A stretch of DNA of 64,000 nt, taken from Azospirillum sp. TSH100. Its GTDB lineage: Bacteria > Pseudomonadota > Alphaproteobacteria > Azospirillales > Azospirillaceae. Below, in pieces: positions 37,415 through 45,512 of the stretch. The DNA is taken from the NCBI RefSeq assembly GCF_004923295.1, contig NZ_CP039634.1:1011001-1075000 (forward strand), in the 5' to 3' direction. The notes under the pieces are model-generated. The model saw only the letters and a program-made list of their open reading frames with translations. It ran no database searches and was not told where the DNA came from. A program made the translations under genes and the position numbers. Each line of letters opens with the position of its first letter. Positions within the stretch are counted from its first letter, which is position 1.

Positions 37415-39175
37415 TCACGCCTCCGCCCGCCGCCGTCCCTCATGCAGCCGCAGAATGTCGACGAAGTCGGCGCTCTGCCAGTTGCGCGACCGGCTCAGCT
37501 CGCGGCGGACGCTTGCGACGAAGGCATCGATCACCGTCCATTCGTCGGCCGTGATCTCCCCGTCCCCGTCCAGATAGCTGTGAACGACCCGGTGCAGACC
37601 CTGGCTGACCGGACTGATCCAGCCGTCCACCGTCTCGTCCATCGCCGCCATCAGCCGGCGGATGCGCAGCATGTGCGCCATGCGGTGGGCCGGCCTTTCC
37701 TGCGGTTCGGCCTTCATCGCCTGGATGAAGGCGAGGCGCCCGGTCTCCACCGCATAGAGGCGCAGCGACTTCAGCTCCGGGTTGGCGTAGCCGGCGTTGC
37801 CAAGATAGCGGCCCCAGCGCCACACCAGCTCCAGCAGCCAGACGATGTCCTCATGGTCGGGAACCGGAGCGTGACGGGCGTTCATCGCCGCCTGCAGCCG
37901 GGCGGCCAGCGCCGGCATCACCGTGCCGGTCAACTCGCGGCTGACCGCCGCCAGCTCCGCCCGCAAGGCCGGGCCGGTGGAGCGGCTGGCCAGGAAGCCG
38001 GTGCCGGCCAGCGCGGTCAGCGCCCGGTCGAAGCGCTCCACCGCCTCGTGCAGCAGGGCGCGGGTGGGGACAGGGGCGGACAGCACGCCACCGTCCCCAA
38101 TCTCCCCATTTGAGATGTCCATGTCGCCGAACATGCCGTCCACCACCTCGCGGATGGCGGTGCAGGCTGCCTGGAAATGGCACAGCAGGGCGCGTAGCAG
38201 CGGGTGCGACTCGCGCACCGCCGGTCCGCCCGAACCGACATGCTCGCGGACATGACGCAGGAACACGTCGTAGCGGCGCTTGACGTTCAGCCCGTAGAGC
38301 GGGGCGAACCAGGCCAGCAGCTGCGACTGGTCGCGGAAAGGCAGACCGAGATCGCGCACCCGGCGGACGAAGCCGACCATCAGCGCCGACTGGCAATCCA
38401 CTTCCGCCGAGCGCGGGTCACCGGCGCCCTGCATCTCCCCTATCCGCATTTCATCGATGTCGCGGCGCATGCGCTCGGTCAGCGGCACCAGCACCTCGTT
38501 GTGCTCCAGCAGGGCGCGGACGAAGCCCAGCAGATCGCCGTCGATCGGCGCCTTGCGGCCGAGATACTGGGTGCGCAGCCTCGCGTCGTGCAGTGCCTCG
38601 TCATTGGCCAGCGCCAGGAACCGGTCGGTCAGCTTCCGGTCGGCGGCCATGGCGTAGAGGAAGTCCAGCGCCTCCTTGCGCATCAGCTCCCGCATCACCA
38701 TCGCGTCAGGGCTGGCCAGAACGGCGTCCAGCATCGCTTCGCGCGACAACTCGTCCAGGCGGCTCTGCACCTCCGCCGCCAGTCCCGGGAAGGCGTAGCG
38801 GGTCAGCGCCGCCCAGATGCCACCCATGTCCACCCGCTGGACCAGCGCCGGCACCGACTCGGCCGAACGGTAGAGGATGGGGTCGTCGACCAGGAAGGGC
38901 TCGAACAGGCTGGTGAAGAGCCGTCGCGCCTTCATCGGCCTCAAGCGGTTGAAATGATCGACCAGCGCATCGCGCAGATGCCGCGCCCGCTCGCCGTTCG
39001 GACTGGGGGTCCCTTCGACCGCGTCCAGCACCGACCGGATGGCGTGCATGGGAATGCGTGCGACGACCTCGTCCATCTGGCGGCGGAAGGCGGCGGCATC
39101 CACACCGTCGCCGCCCGGCGATGGGCTTGCGGCTGGAGCGGAGAGGGTGGCCGTCGGCGTGCTGTTCATGCGCAC
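37415..39175 (-). CDS. Conserved protein of unknown function upstream of dnaN
   Basis: I do not recognise this 586-residue protein. It is mostly helical in composition, with no membrane segment or signal peptide, and is rich in Arg, Leu, Ala and paired acidic residues. After an Ala/Pro-rich tail of about 25 residues come features such as VARIPMHAIRSVLDAVEG and RPMKARRLFTSLFEPFLVDDP. Near residue 545 a YLDGDGEITADEW segment resembles an EF-hand loop, but position 1 is Tyr instead of Asp, so calcium binding is uncertain. GAGG ten bases before the ATG supports the start. It has the codon bias of its neighbours. It occupies the place where dnaA often lies, but no DnaA motif is present. Confidence 0.8.
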   Translation of the reverse strand: MRMNSTPTATLSAPAASPSPGGDGVDAAAFRRQMDEVVARIPMHAIRSVLDAVEGTPSPNGERARHLRDALVDHFNRLRPMKARRLFTSLFEPFLVDDPILYRSAESVPALVQRVDMGGIWAALTRYAFPGLAAEVQSRLDELSREAMLDAVLASPDAMVMRELMRKEALDFLYAMAADRKLTDRFLALANDEALHDARLRTQYLGRKAPIDGDLLGFVRALLEHNEVLVPLTERMRRDIDEMRIGEMQGAGDPRSAEVDCQSALMVGFVRRVRDLGLPFRDQSQLLAWFAPLYGLNVKRRYDVFLRHVREHVGSGGPAVRESHPLLRALLCHFQAACTAIREVVDGMFGDMDISNGEIGDGGVLSAPVPTRALLHEAVERFDRALTALAGTGFLASRSTGPALRAELAAVSRELTGTVMPALAARLQAAMNARHAPVPDHEDIVWLLELVWRWGRYLGNAGYANPELKSLRLYAVETGRLAFIQAMKAEPQERPAHRMAHMLRIRRLMAAMDETVDGWISPVSQGLHRVVHSYLDGDGEITADEWTVIDAFVASVRRELSRSRNWQSADFVDILRLHEGRRRAEA

Positions 39176-39318
39176 AACACCTCACGGGATGGTCGTCGCC
39201 TGGACGCTTATGATCCCGGGAGATTATTAAATATCTTTTGCTAATTCCACGCGAGTCTTCGGCTTTTATTGTGATTATCGGAATATGTCATGGAATTGCT
39301 TTGTTACCTTAGCTTTAC
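39176..39318. other. A+T-rich gap upstream of the unknown 586-residue gene
   Basis: This 143-base gap is the most A+T-rich stretch of the region (TATTTAATAAT and similar on the minus strand) and should hold the promoter of the unknown gene. TTAC-N7-TTAC at 39304-39318 and TTAA-N7-TTGC near 39228 loosely resemble CtrA sites, but neither fits the consensus. Confidence 0.4.
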
Positions 39319-40212
39319 CTATTGCCCTGATCTTGGCTGGAGCCCCGCAGCCAGTTGGGCCTCCAGCCCGGCGCGATAGTCCGGGTAGGTCAGGGAAACG
39401 CCGAGCTGGCGCTTGATGCGGTCGTTCTTCACCCGTCGGCAATCGGCATAGAAGCTGGCGGCCATCGGCGACATTTCCGCCTGATCGAACGGCACCAGCG
39501 GCGGCGGCTCCACCCCCAGCAAGCGGCAGGCATACTCCACCACCTCGTGCGACGGGCTGGGCAGATCGTCGGCGACGTTGTAGATGGCGCCCAGCGTCGG
39601 CCGCGCCATCGACGCGCGCAGCGTGTTGGCGATGTCGTCGACATGAATGCGGCAGAAGACCTGACCCGGCTTGTCGACCCGCTTGGCGATGCCGTCGCGC
39701 ACGGAATCGATGGCGCTGCGGCCGGGCCCATAGATTCCGGCGAGCCGGAACAGATGCATCGGCACGCCATACTGGCGGTACAGGTTCAGCCAGCCGCGTT
39801 CCGCCTCCACCCTACGCTTCTGCCGCTCGCCGGTCGGCTTCAGCCAGGACGCCTCGCTGACCCACTCGCCGCCGGTGTCACCATAGACGCCGGTCGTCGA
39901 CAGATAGCCGGCCCAGTCCAGCGTGCGCAGGTCGGCCAGATCGCGGGCATGCTGGTCCAGCACCGGGTCGCCCTTGCCGTCGGGCGGGATGCTGACCAGC
40001 AGATGGGTGGTGCCGGCCAGCGCCGCGGCAGCGTCGGCCAGCGGCCGGCCGCGGTCGAACAGGAAGGCTTCGATGCCCTGGGCCTCCAGCTCCGCCTTCT
40101 TCTCCTCGCTGCGGCAGGTGGCGGCGACGCGCCATCCCTCGGCGCGCAGCCTGTCGGCGAAGACGCGGGCGCTGTAGCCGAGGCCGAAGACGAACAGGCG
40201 GGGATCGGTCAT
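39319..40212 (-). CDS. SDR/NAD-dependent epimerase family protein (YeeZ-like)
   Basis: This 297-residue extended-SDR protein has an N-terminal Rossmann motif FGLGYSARVFADRLRAEG (GxGYxxR type, as in the YeeZ group) and an Arg-rich TCRSEEKK loop after strand 2, suggesting NADP(H). The active-site YLSTTGVYGDTGGEWVSE segment lies near residue 103. Downstream, LFRLAGIYGPGRSAIDSVR and HVDDIANTL match sugar epimerases. The Tyr-x-x-x-Lys pair is not clear. No sugar-nucleotide genes are adjacent, so the substrate is unknown. The ATG at 40212 is preferred over an upstream TTG. The gene is divergent from the TPR gene with 102 bases between them. Confidence 0.82.
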   Translation of the reverse strand: MTDPRLFVFGLGYSARVFADRLRAEGWRVAATCRSEEKKAELEAQGIEAFLFDRGRPLADAAAALAGTTHLLVSIPPDGKGDPVLDQHARDLADLRTLDWAGYLSTTGVYGDTGGEWVSEASWLKPTGERQKRRVEAERGWLNLYRQYGVPMHLFRLAGIYGPGRSAIDSVRDGIAKRVDKPGQVFCRIHVDDIANTLRASMARPTLGAIYNVADDLPSPSHEVVEYACRLLGVEPPPLVPFDQAEMSPMAASFYADCRRVKNDRIKRQLGVSLTYPDYRAGLEAQLAAGLQPRSGQ

Positions 40213-40314
40213 CACGGGCGGTTCCGGTTGGGGCGGGGGCGGCGAACTGTGCAACAGCGGGAACGGGCCTGCGGGCTTGCGCCCCGCCCGGCGATGGCGG
40301 AGTGTAAAGGCACC

Positions 40315-41196
40315 ATGACCCGACGCAATCCCTACCTTTCCGCCGCTTCCCTTTCCGCCGCGCTGGCGATGGGGCTTTTCGCAGTCCTTCCGGCCCCCCT
40401 GTCGGCGGCCCAGGCCACTGCTCCGGCTGCCACTGCTCCGGCTACCACCGCTCCTGCCGCCGGCGCCTCGTCAGCTCTCGACCGCAATCGCGAGCTTCAG
40501 GCCTGCGCCGCCAAGGCGGAGGCCAATCCCGACGGCGCCCGCGCCGACGCCAAACGCTGGCAGGAGCAGGGCGGCGGCGACTCCGCGAAGCTCTGCGAGG
40601 CGCTGGCGCTGTTCCATGCCGGCGACTTCAAGGCCGCCGGTACCCAGCTGGAGGCGCTGGTGCCGACACTGGGCAAGGACGATCCCAGGGCCTCCGCCTC
40701 GCTGCTCGGCCGCGCCGGCTGGGCGTGGCTGCGCGCCGGCGACCAGGCGCGGGCGGAGCGGCTCTACAGCGCGGCACTCGACAAGACGCCGGGCGACGTC
40801 GACCTGCTGATCGACCGCGCCTTCGCCCGGGCGGAGGGGGAGCGCTTCTGGGACGCCATCGCCGATCTGGACGCGGCACTGACGCGCGATCCAAAGCGGG
40901 CCGACGCCTATCTTTACCGGGCGAGCGCCCACAAGGCGCTGTCCAACTACCGGCAGGCGTTGGCCGACATCGACTCCGCGCTGGAACTCAAGCCCGGCGA
41001 TCCGGAGGCGATCCTGCTGCGCGGCAACGTCAAGGCGCTGGGCGGCAATCTGGTGGCTGCGCGTGATGACTGGTCGCTGGCCCGCCGCGTCGCCCCCGAC
41101 AGCGAATGGGGCCGCGCCGCCGCCGACAACCTCGCCCGCACGGCGGAAGTGGCAGGGGCGACAGGTAAGGATAAGGCGGAGAAGAAGGTGCAGTGA
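40315..41196 (+). CDS. Exported tetratricopeptide repeat protein
   Basis: This 293-residue protein starts with a signal peptide (basic MTRRN, then a hydrophobic core, probable cleavage after AQA near residue 33) and an Ala/Thr/Pro linker. After that it shows at least four TPR-type repeats with the W-x-x-x-x-x-Y-x-x-A pattern, for example GRAGWAWLRAGDQARAERL near 135 and AYLYRASAHKALSNYRQALAD near 200. TPRs are scaffolds for protein binding; a periplasmic role is inferred from the signal. It ends at a bidirectional terminator shared with trxA. An in-frame ATG seven codons upstream has no better signals. Confidence 0.82.
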   Translation: MTRRNPYLSAASLSAALAMGLFAVLPAPLSAAQATAPAATAPATTAPAAGASSALDRNRELQACAAKAEANPDGARADAKRWQEQGGGDSAKLCEALALFHAGDFKAAGTQLEALVPTLGKDDPRASASLLGRAGWAWLRAGDQARAERLYSAALDKTPGDVDLLIDRAFARAEGERFWDAIADLDAALTRDPKRADAYLYRASAHKALSNYRQALADIDSALELKPGDPEAILLRGNVKALGGNLVAARDDWSLARRVAPDSEWGRAAADNLARTAEVAGATGKDKAEKKVQ

Positions 41197-41232
41197 GGGG
41201 CTGACGTCGTCTCAAATCATCATCCCCAACGA

Positions 41233-41268
41233 AAAAGCCCCGCCATGGTGACCACGGGCGGGGCTTTT
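41233..41268. terminator. Bidirectional terminator between the TPR gene and trxA
   Basis: AAAAGCCCCGCC (41233-41244) pairs perfectly with GGCGGGGCTTTT (41257-41268), and TGGT/ACCA inside the loop can extend the stem. T runs flank it on both strands and it lies between convergent genes. Confidence 0.9.
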
Positions 41269-41292
41269 CCTTACCTGGACCTGTCGGACCGC

Positions 41293-41616
41293 TTACAGCG
41301 CCGATTCGACCCACTGGAACAGCGCGCCCTTGGGCAGGGCGCCGATCTTGGTGGCGGCGACGCTGCCGCCCTTGAACAGCATTAGCGTCGGGATGCCGCG
41401 CACGCCGTACTTGTTCGGGGTGCCGGGGTTCTCGTCGATGTTCAGCTTGGCAACGGTGACCTTGCCGTCATACTCGCCGGCCAGCTCGTCGAGCGCCGGG
41501 GCGATCATCTTGCAGGGGCCGCACCATTCCGCCCAGAAATCGACCAGGACCGGGCCGTCGGCCTTCAGGACGTCCTGCTCGAAGCTGTCGTCGGTAACCT
41601 TGATGGTGGTGCTCAT
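41293..41616 (-). CDS. trxA: Thioredoxin
   Basis: TrxA is the general cytosolic dithiol reductant. The 107-residue product has the WCGPC active site ([12 protein letters not shown] near residue 30), the buried Asp in VLVDFWAEW, and the cis-proline loop [11 protein letters not shown] near residue 74, as in E. coli TrxA. GAGG four bases before the ATG is a good ribosome binding site. It is downstream of addA on the same strand but has its own promoter at 41700-41728. Confidence 0.97.
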   Translation of the reverse strand: MSTTIKVTDDSFEQDVLKADGPVLVDFWAEWCGPCKMIAPALDELAGEYDGKVTVAKLNIDENPGTPNKYGVRGIPTLMLFKGGSVAATKIGALPKGALFQWVESAL

Positions 41617-41699
41617 GTGACCTCGTGCTGGATTCGGAAGCGCCGCGGACCGGTTGTGAAAGGCCGGCGGCCATCGCCCCGTCAGTGGAATTGAGCAAA

Positions 41700-41728
41700 A
41701 TGTAGGGCGGAGGCGCCCGGCCGGTCAA
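41700..41728 (-). promoter_or_regulatory. Promoter of trxA
   Basis: On the minus strand TTGACC (41728-41723), a 17-base spacer and CTACAT (41705-41700) predict a start near 41693. It closely resembles the kdsD promoter (TTGACC-17-CATACT). A small TCACCC/GGGTGA hairpin at 41730-41749 just upstream may end addA transcripts. Confidence 0.55.
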
Positions 41729-41764
41729 GTCACCCCATCTTTCGGGTGATCCGCCGGCCGCTGC

Positions 41765-44700
41765 TCATCCAACCCTTGGTGCCAGTCCGGCAGCCGCCGC
41801 GTCCAGCACCGACGGCGGCAGCTCCATGGTGTAGGGGCCGTCGGTCCACAGCAGCACGCAGCGCACCCGCCGCCCCGGATAGACCGCGCGCAACGCCTCG
41901 CGGTAGGCCACCATCTGGCGCCGGTAAACCATTGGCACGTCTTCCAGATCCCGCGGCGGCGGCCTGTTGGTCTTGTAGTCGACGATCCACACCGTATCGC
42001 CGGCCAGCGCCAGCCGGTCGATGCGGCCGGCCAATGCCCGGCTGCCGTCGCCCAGTGCCACCACGCCGACCAGCGGCACCTCCGCCCGCGAGTCCGGGCC
42101 GAACAGATGCGCGAACTCCGCATGGCTCAGCACCGCCAGCGTCTCCCGCGCGATGGCGTCCTGCTGTTCCGGCGTCAGCTTGTGCGCCGGGCGGGCGAGG
42201 AAGCGGCGGCAGGCGGCTTCCCGCGCCGCCTCGGCAAGGTTGGGCAGCGTCTGCAACAACCGGTGGACCAGCAAGCCGCGGCGGAAGCGCTGGCCGTCAT
42301 CGGTGCCCAGTGGCGAGCGCACCGCCGGTTCCTCGCCGTCCGGCCGGGATGGCGTGAGCGGGCGCGACGGCTCCGGCTCGCCCGGCGGCGGCTCGGCGAT
42401 CCAGGGCGGCGGCGGCTCGGTGGCGGTGCTCTCCTCCTCCTCGACATGGCGGGGCACCACGGCGGTCTGGGCGCCGACCAGCCGCCAGCCCTCTCCCGCC
42501 CAGCCGTCGGGGCAGAGGCCGGTGAAGTCGAAGGGGTGCGGCACGCCGTTGTCGCGCATCGCCTCCTCGACCAGCCGGTACCAGCACTCGTCGGACGGCT
42601 CGCGCTTGCCCTGGTGGCCGCAGATGTAGAGCCGGTCCTCCGCCCGCGTCAGCGCGACATAGAGCAGCCGGCGGTATTCCTGGTCGCGCCGCCGGTTGGC
42701 CCGTGCCCGCGCTTCGGCGCACAGCCCGTCCTCCTGGGACCGGCGGGCGGCGAACAGCGGCACCGGGCAGTCGTCGTCCGGCCACAGGATCGGCGGGCTC
42801 TGGGTCGGGCTGCCCAGCGTGTCGGGCAGGAAGACGATGGGCGCCTGCAACCCCTTGGAGCCGTGGACCGTCATGATCCGCACGGTGCCGCCGCCCTGTT
42901 CCAGCTCGCGCTTGATCTCGGCGTCGCTGGCCGCCAGCCAGGCGAGGAAGTTCTGCAAGGACGGCGGCTCGGTCTTCTCGAAGGCGAGGCAGACGGCCAG
43001 GAACTCCTCCAGCGGATCCTGCGCGTCGGGGCCAAGCCGCTTCAGGATCGCGCGGCGCCCCGACCTATCGTCGGCGGGGCAGGGCCGGTTCAGCAGCCCG
43101 GCGAACAGCTCGTAGGGGGCGGAGAAGTCGGTGCGCGCCAGCAGGTCGCCGAGATAGCGCCGGGCCGGGCGGAACTCCGGTTCGGTCTCCGCCAGCGCCA
43201 CCAGCGAACGCCACAGCGTGCCGCGCCGGCCATGGGCGACGCGGAACAGCGCCTCCTCGCTCAAGCCCACCAGCGGCCCCTTCAGCACGGTGGCCAGCGT
43301 CAGATCGTCGTCGGGCAGCAGCAGGAAGTCGGACAGCGCCACCAGATCCATGACGGCGAGCTGTTCGGTCAGCACCATGCGGTCGACGCCGGCCACCGGC
43401 ACGCCGCGGTCCTTCAGCGCGCGGACCAGCTCGGTGACGAAGGCGGTGCGGCGGCGGACCAGCACCATCACGTCGCCCGGCCGCACCGGCCGGCCCTTGG
43501 CCTCCAGCGTCTCGCCGCTGTCGATCCAGCGATGCACCGTCGCGGCGATCACCGAGGCGAGTCGGGCCGACGGCGAATCGGCGGACTCGCGCGCCACCGG
43601 CGGCGCCCAGGCCGGCGTCTCGACCGCCTCGGCCGGCTTCACCGGCGGCCACAGCTCGACCAGACCGGCCTGCCCGCGGCGGAAGGCACGGTGGCGGATG
43701 ACCGGGCTGGCGTCCGACGCCACGCCGTCGCGGGCATGGTCGAGCGCGAAGACGGCGTCCACCGTCTCCAGCACCGCCGAGGTCGAGCGGAAGGAGATGT
43801 CGAGGTCGACCCCCGCCCATGTCCGTTGCGCCGACTCCGCCTTTTCCTGGAAATGGCGGCGCATGCGGGCGAATTCGGCCGGATCGGCGCGCTGGAAGCT
43901 GAAGATCGACTGCTTCTCGTCGCCCACCGCGAAGACGGTGCGGATCTTGCCGTCGGGCGCCGCCGCTTCCAGCTCGACGAAGAACTCACCTGCCAGCGAG
44001 GCGACGATGGCCCACTGGTCGGGGTTGGTGTCCTGCGCCTCGTCGATCAGGATATGGTCGAGGCCGCCGTCCAGCTTGTAGAGCACCCACGGCACGCGCG
44101 GCGCTTTGCCGTCGCCGCCGCTCAGCAGCCGGTTGGCCGCCAGGATCAGATCGTCGTAATCCAGCAGGGCGCGCGCCGCCTTGCGCTCGCGGTAGGCGTC
44201 CAGCATCGCCTGCGCCAGCGTCAGCAGCGCGGTGGTCGAGGCGGCGACCCCGGCGGCCTTCACCCGCCCCGAGATCTCGACCAGCCGCTCCGCCTCCTTC
44301 TGCAGGGACAAGAGCGCCTGCGGATAGGCGGTGGCCGGCTTCTTGGTCATCAGCGTCTTGCGCGGGCTGCCCTCGGCGGTCAGGAACAGCCGCTTGTAGG
44401 CCTCGAAGGCGCGAACCCGGCGGTCGGCGGCGTCCAGCCACTGCTGGATGGCGATGCCGCGTTCCTGGTCGCTGGCACTGCCGCCCGACAGCGCCCGGCA
44501 GGCCTCGCGCAGGGCCGGCGGCTCGCACTGGTCGTCGTGGCAGGCGTGGGCGAGGATCGTTTCCTCGGTCACGCCCGGCGGCACCTTCAGCGTGTCGTGG
44601 ATGGCGTCGATCAGCCCGTCCAGCCCGTGGAATCGCTCGAACAGCTTCTCCACCTGCCCGCGCTGGCCGGCCAGTTCCGCCAGCAGCCCGGCGAAATCCT

Positions 44701-45289
44701 CGGCATTCAGTTCGCCGGTCAAGCGGCCCATGGCGCGGCCGAGCGGGCTGTCCGGCTCGGTCCGGCCGGCATGCAGCACGGCGTCGCGCGCCTCGGTCAG
44801 CAGCCCGTCGGCGGTGCGGTCGTCCATCACGTCGAAATGCGGCGCCAGCTCGGCTTCCAGCGGGAAGCGGCGCAGCAGCGACTGGCAGAAGGCGTGGATG
44901 GTCTGGATCTTCATACCGCCGGGGCAGTCCACCACCTGGGCGAACAGGCGGCGCGCGTTCAGCCGCGCCTCCATCGACGGCCGCTCGCCGCAGAGGTCGG
45001 CCAGCCGGTCCTCCAGCGCATCGTCGGGCAGGGTGGCCCACAGGCCGAGCGTCCGGTTGATGCGGATCGCCATCTCCGCCGCGGCGGCCTTGGTGAAGGT
45101 CAGGCAGAGGATGCGCGCCGGCGGCGTGCCCGACAGCATCAGCCGCAGCACCCGGTCGGTCAGCACCTTGGTCTTGCCGGAGCCGGCGGAGGCGCCGACC
45201 CACACCGACGCCGTCGGATCGGACGCCCGCCGCTGCGCCACGTTGGGATCGAGCGGCAGGCTGCGGGTGGACAGATCGGTCATGGTCAT
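41765..45289 (-). CDS. addA: Double-strand break repair helicase-nuclease AddA
   Basis: AddA is the UvrD-type 3'-5' helicase and nuclease of the AddAB complex, which resects double-strand breaks for RecA in place of RecBCD. The 1174-residue product has Walker A GASAGSGKT at 32-40, the LCLTFTKAAAAEM motif Ia near 61, and the Walker B LIDEAQDTNPDQW near 415. GDEKQSIFSFQRADP and the late helicase motif VHGSKGLQAPIVFLPD follow. The C-terminal RecB-like nuclease domain contains VWIVDYKTNRPPP with the catalytic Asp and Lys. Length and motifs are typical of alphaproteobacteria. addB precedes it on the same strand, but a 223-base repeat mosaic intervenes instead of the usual close junction. Confidence 0.96.
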   Translation of the reverse strand: MTMTDLSTRSLPLDPNVAQRRASDPTASVWVGASAGSGKTKVLTDRVLRLMLSGTPPARILCLTFTKAAAAEMAIRINRTLGLWATLPDDALEDRLADLCGERPSMEARLNARRLFAQVVDCPGGMKIQTIHAFCQSLLRRFPLEAELAPHFDVMDDRTADGLLTEARDAVLHAGRTEPDSPLGRAMGRLTGELNAEDFAGLLAELAGQRGQVEKLFERFHGLDGLIDAIHDTLKVPPGVTEETILAHACHDDQCEPPALREACRALSGGSASDQERGIAIQQWLDAADRRVRAFEAYKRLFLTAEGSPRKTLMTKKPATAYPQALLSLQKEAERLVEISGRVKAAGVAASTTALLTLAQAMLDAYRERKAARALLDYDDLILAANRLLSGGDGKAPRVPWVLYKLDGGLDHILIDEAQDTNPDQWAIVASLAGEFFVELEAAAPDGKIRTVFAVGDEKQSIFSFQRADPAEFARMRRHFQEKAESAQRTWAGVDLDISFRSTSAVLETVDAVFALDHARDGVASDASPVIRHRAFRRGQAGLVELWPPVKPAEAVETPAWAPPVARESADSPSARLASVIAATVHRWIDSGETLEAKGRPVRPGDVMVLVRRRTAFVTELVRALKDRGVPVAGVDRMVLTEQLAVMDLVALSDFLLLPDDDLTLATVLKGPLVGLSEEALFRVAHGRRGTLWRSLVALAETEPEFRPARRYLGDLLARTDFSAPYELFAGLLNRPCPADDRSGRRAILKRLGPDAQDPLEEFLAVCLAFEKTEPPSLQNFLAWLAASDAEIKRELEQGGGTVRIMTVHGSKGLQAPIVFLPDTLGSPTQSPPILWPDDDCPVPLFAARRSQEDGLCAEARARANRRRDQEYRRLLYVALTRAEDRLYICGHQGKREPSDECWYRLVEEAMRDNGVPHPFDFTGLCPDGWAGEGWRLVGAQTAVVPRHVEEEESTATEPPPPWIAEPPPGEPEPSRPLTPSRPDGEEPAVRSPLGTDDGQRFRRGLLVHRLLQTLPNLAEAAREAACRRFLARPAHKLTPEQQDAIARETLAVLSHAEFAHLFGPDSRAEVPLVGVVALGDGSRALAGRIDRLALAGDTVWIVDYKTNRPPPRDLEDVPMVYRRQMVAYREALRAVYPGRRVRCVLLWTDGPYTMELPPSVLDAAAAGLAPRVG

Positions 45290-45317
45290 GCGGGGAGATT
45301 CCGACGCCGGGGCTTAT

Positions 45318-45490
45318 CCCCTCTCCCCCCCGGGGAGAGGGTTAGGGTGAGGGGGATGCACCGCAGGATTTCCCCAAAGATCACGCCGCACCTCCCCCTC
45401 ACCCCGACCCTCTCCCCGCCTTTCGGCGAAGCTGCGCTTCGCCTGTCGGCGCCGTAAGCCGAGCTTACGGCGGGGGGGAGAGGGGGAACT
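45318..45490. repeat. Palindromic repeat mosaic between addB and addA
   Basis: The gap holds several palindromes. A CCCCTCTCCCC/GGGGAGAGGG hairpin followed by TTAGGGTGAGGGGG lies at 45318-45355. An inverted counterpart, CCCCCTCACCCCGACCCTCTCCCC, occupies roughly 45394-45417. A perfect 8-bp hairpin lies at 45425-45443 and a perfect 10-bp hairpin, CGCCGTAAGC/GCTTACGGCG, at 45450-45472. A last GGGGGGGAGAGGGGG tract ends near 45486. This looks like one or more dispersed palindromic elements inserted in the intercistronic space. Confidence 0.75.
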
Positions 45491-45512
45491 TCCCGAAGCC
45501 GAGTGCTTCCCA

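Noticed and set aside
39228..39318. CtrA binding sites upstream of the unknown 586-residue gene
   Set aside because: TTAC-N7-TTAC and TTAA-N7-TTGC deviate from TTAA-N7-TTAA, and A+T-rich gaps give such matches by chance.
42107..45457. A 1116-codon open frame on the plus strand opposite addA
   Set aside because: It has the same artefact pattern and lies opposite the complete AddA helicase-nuclease gene.
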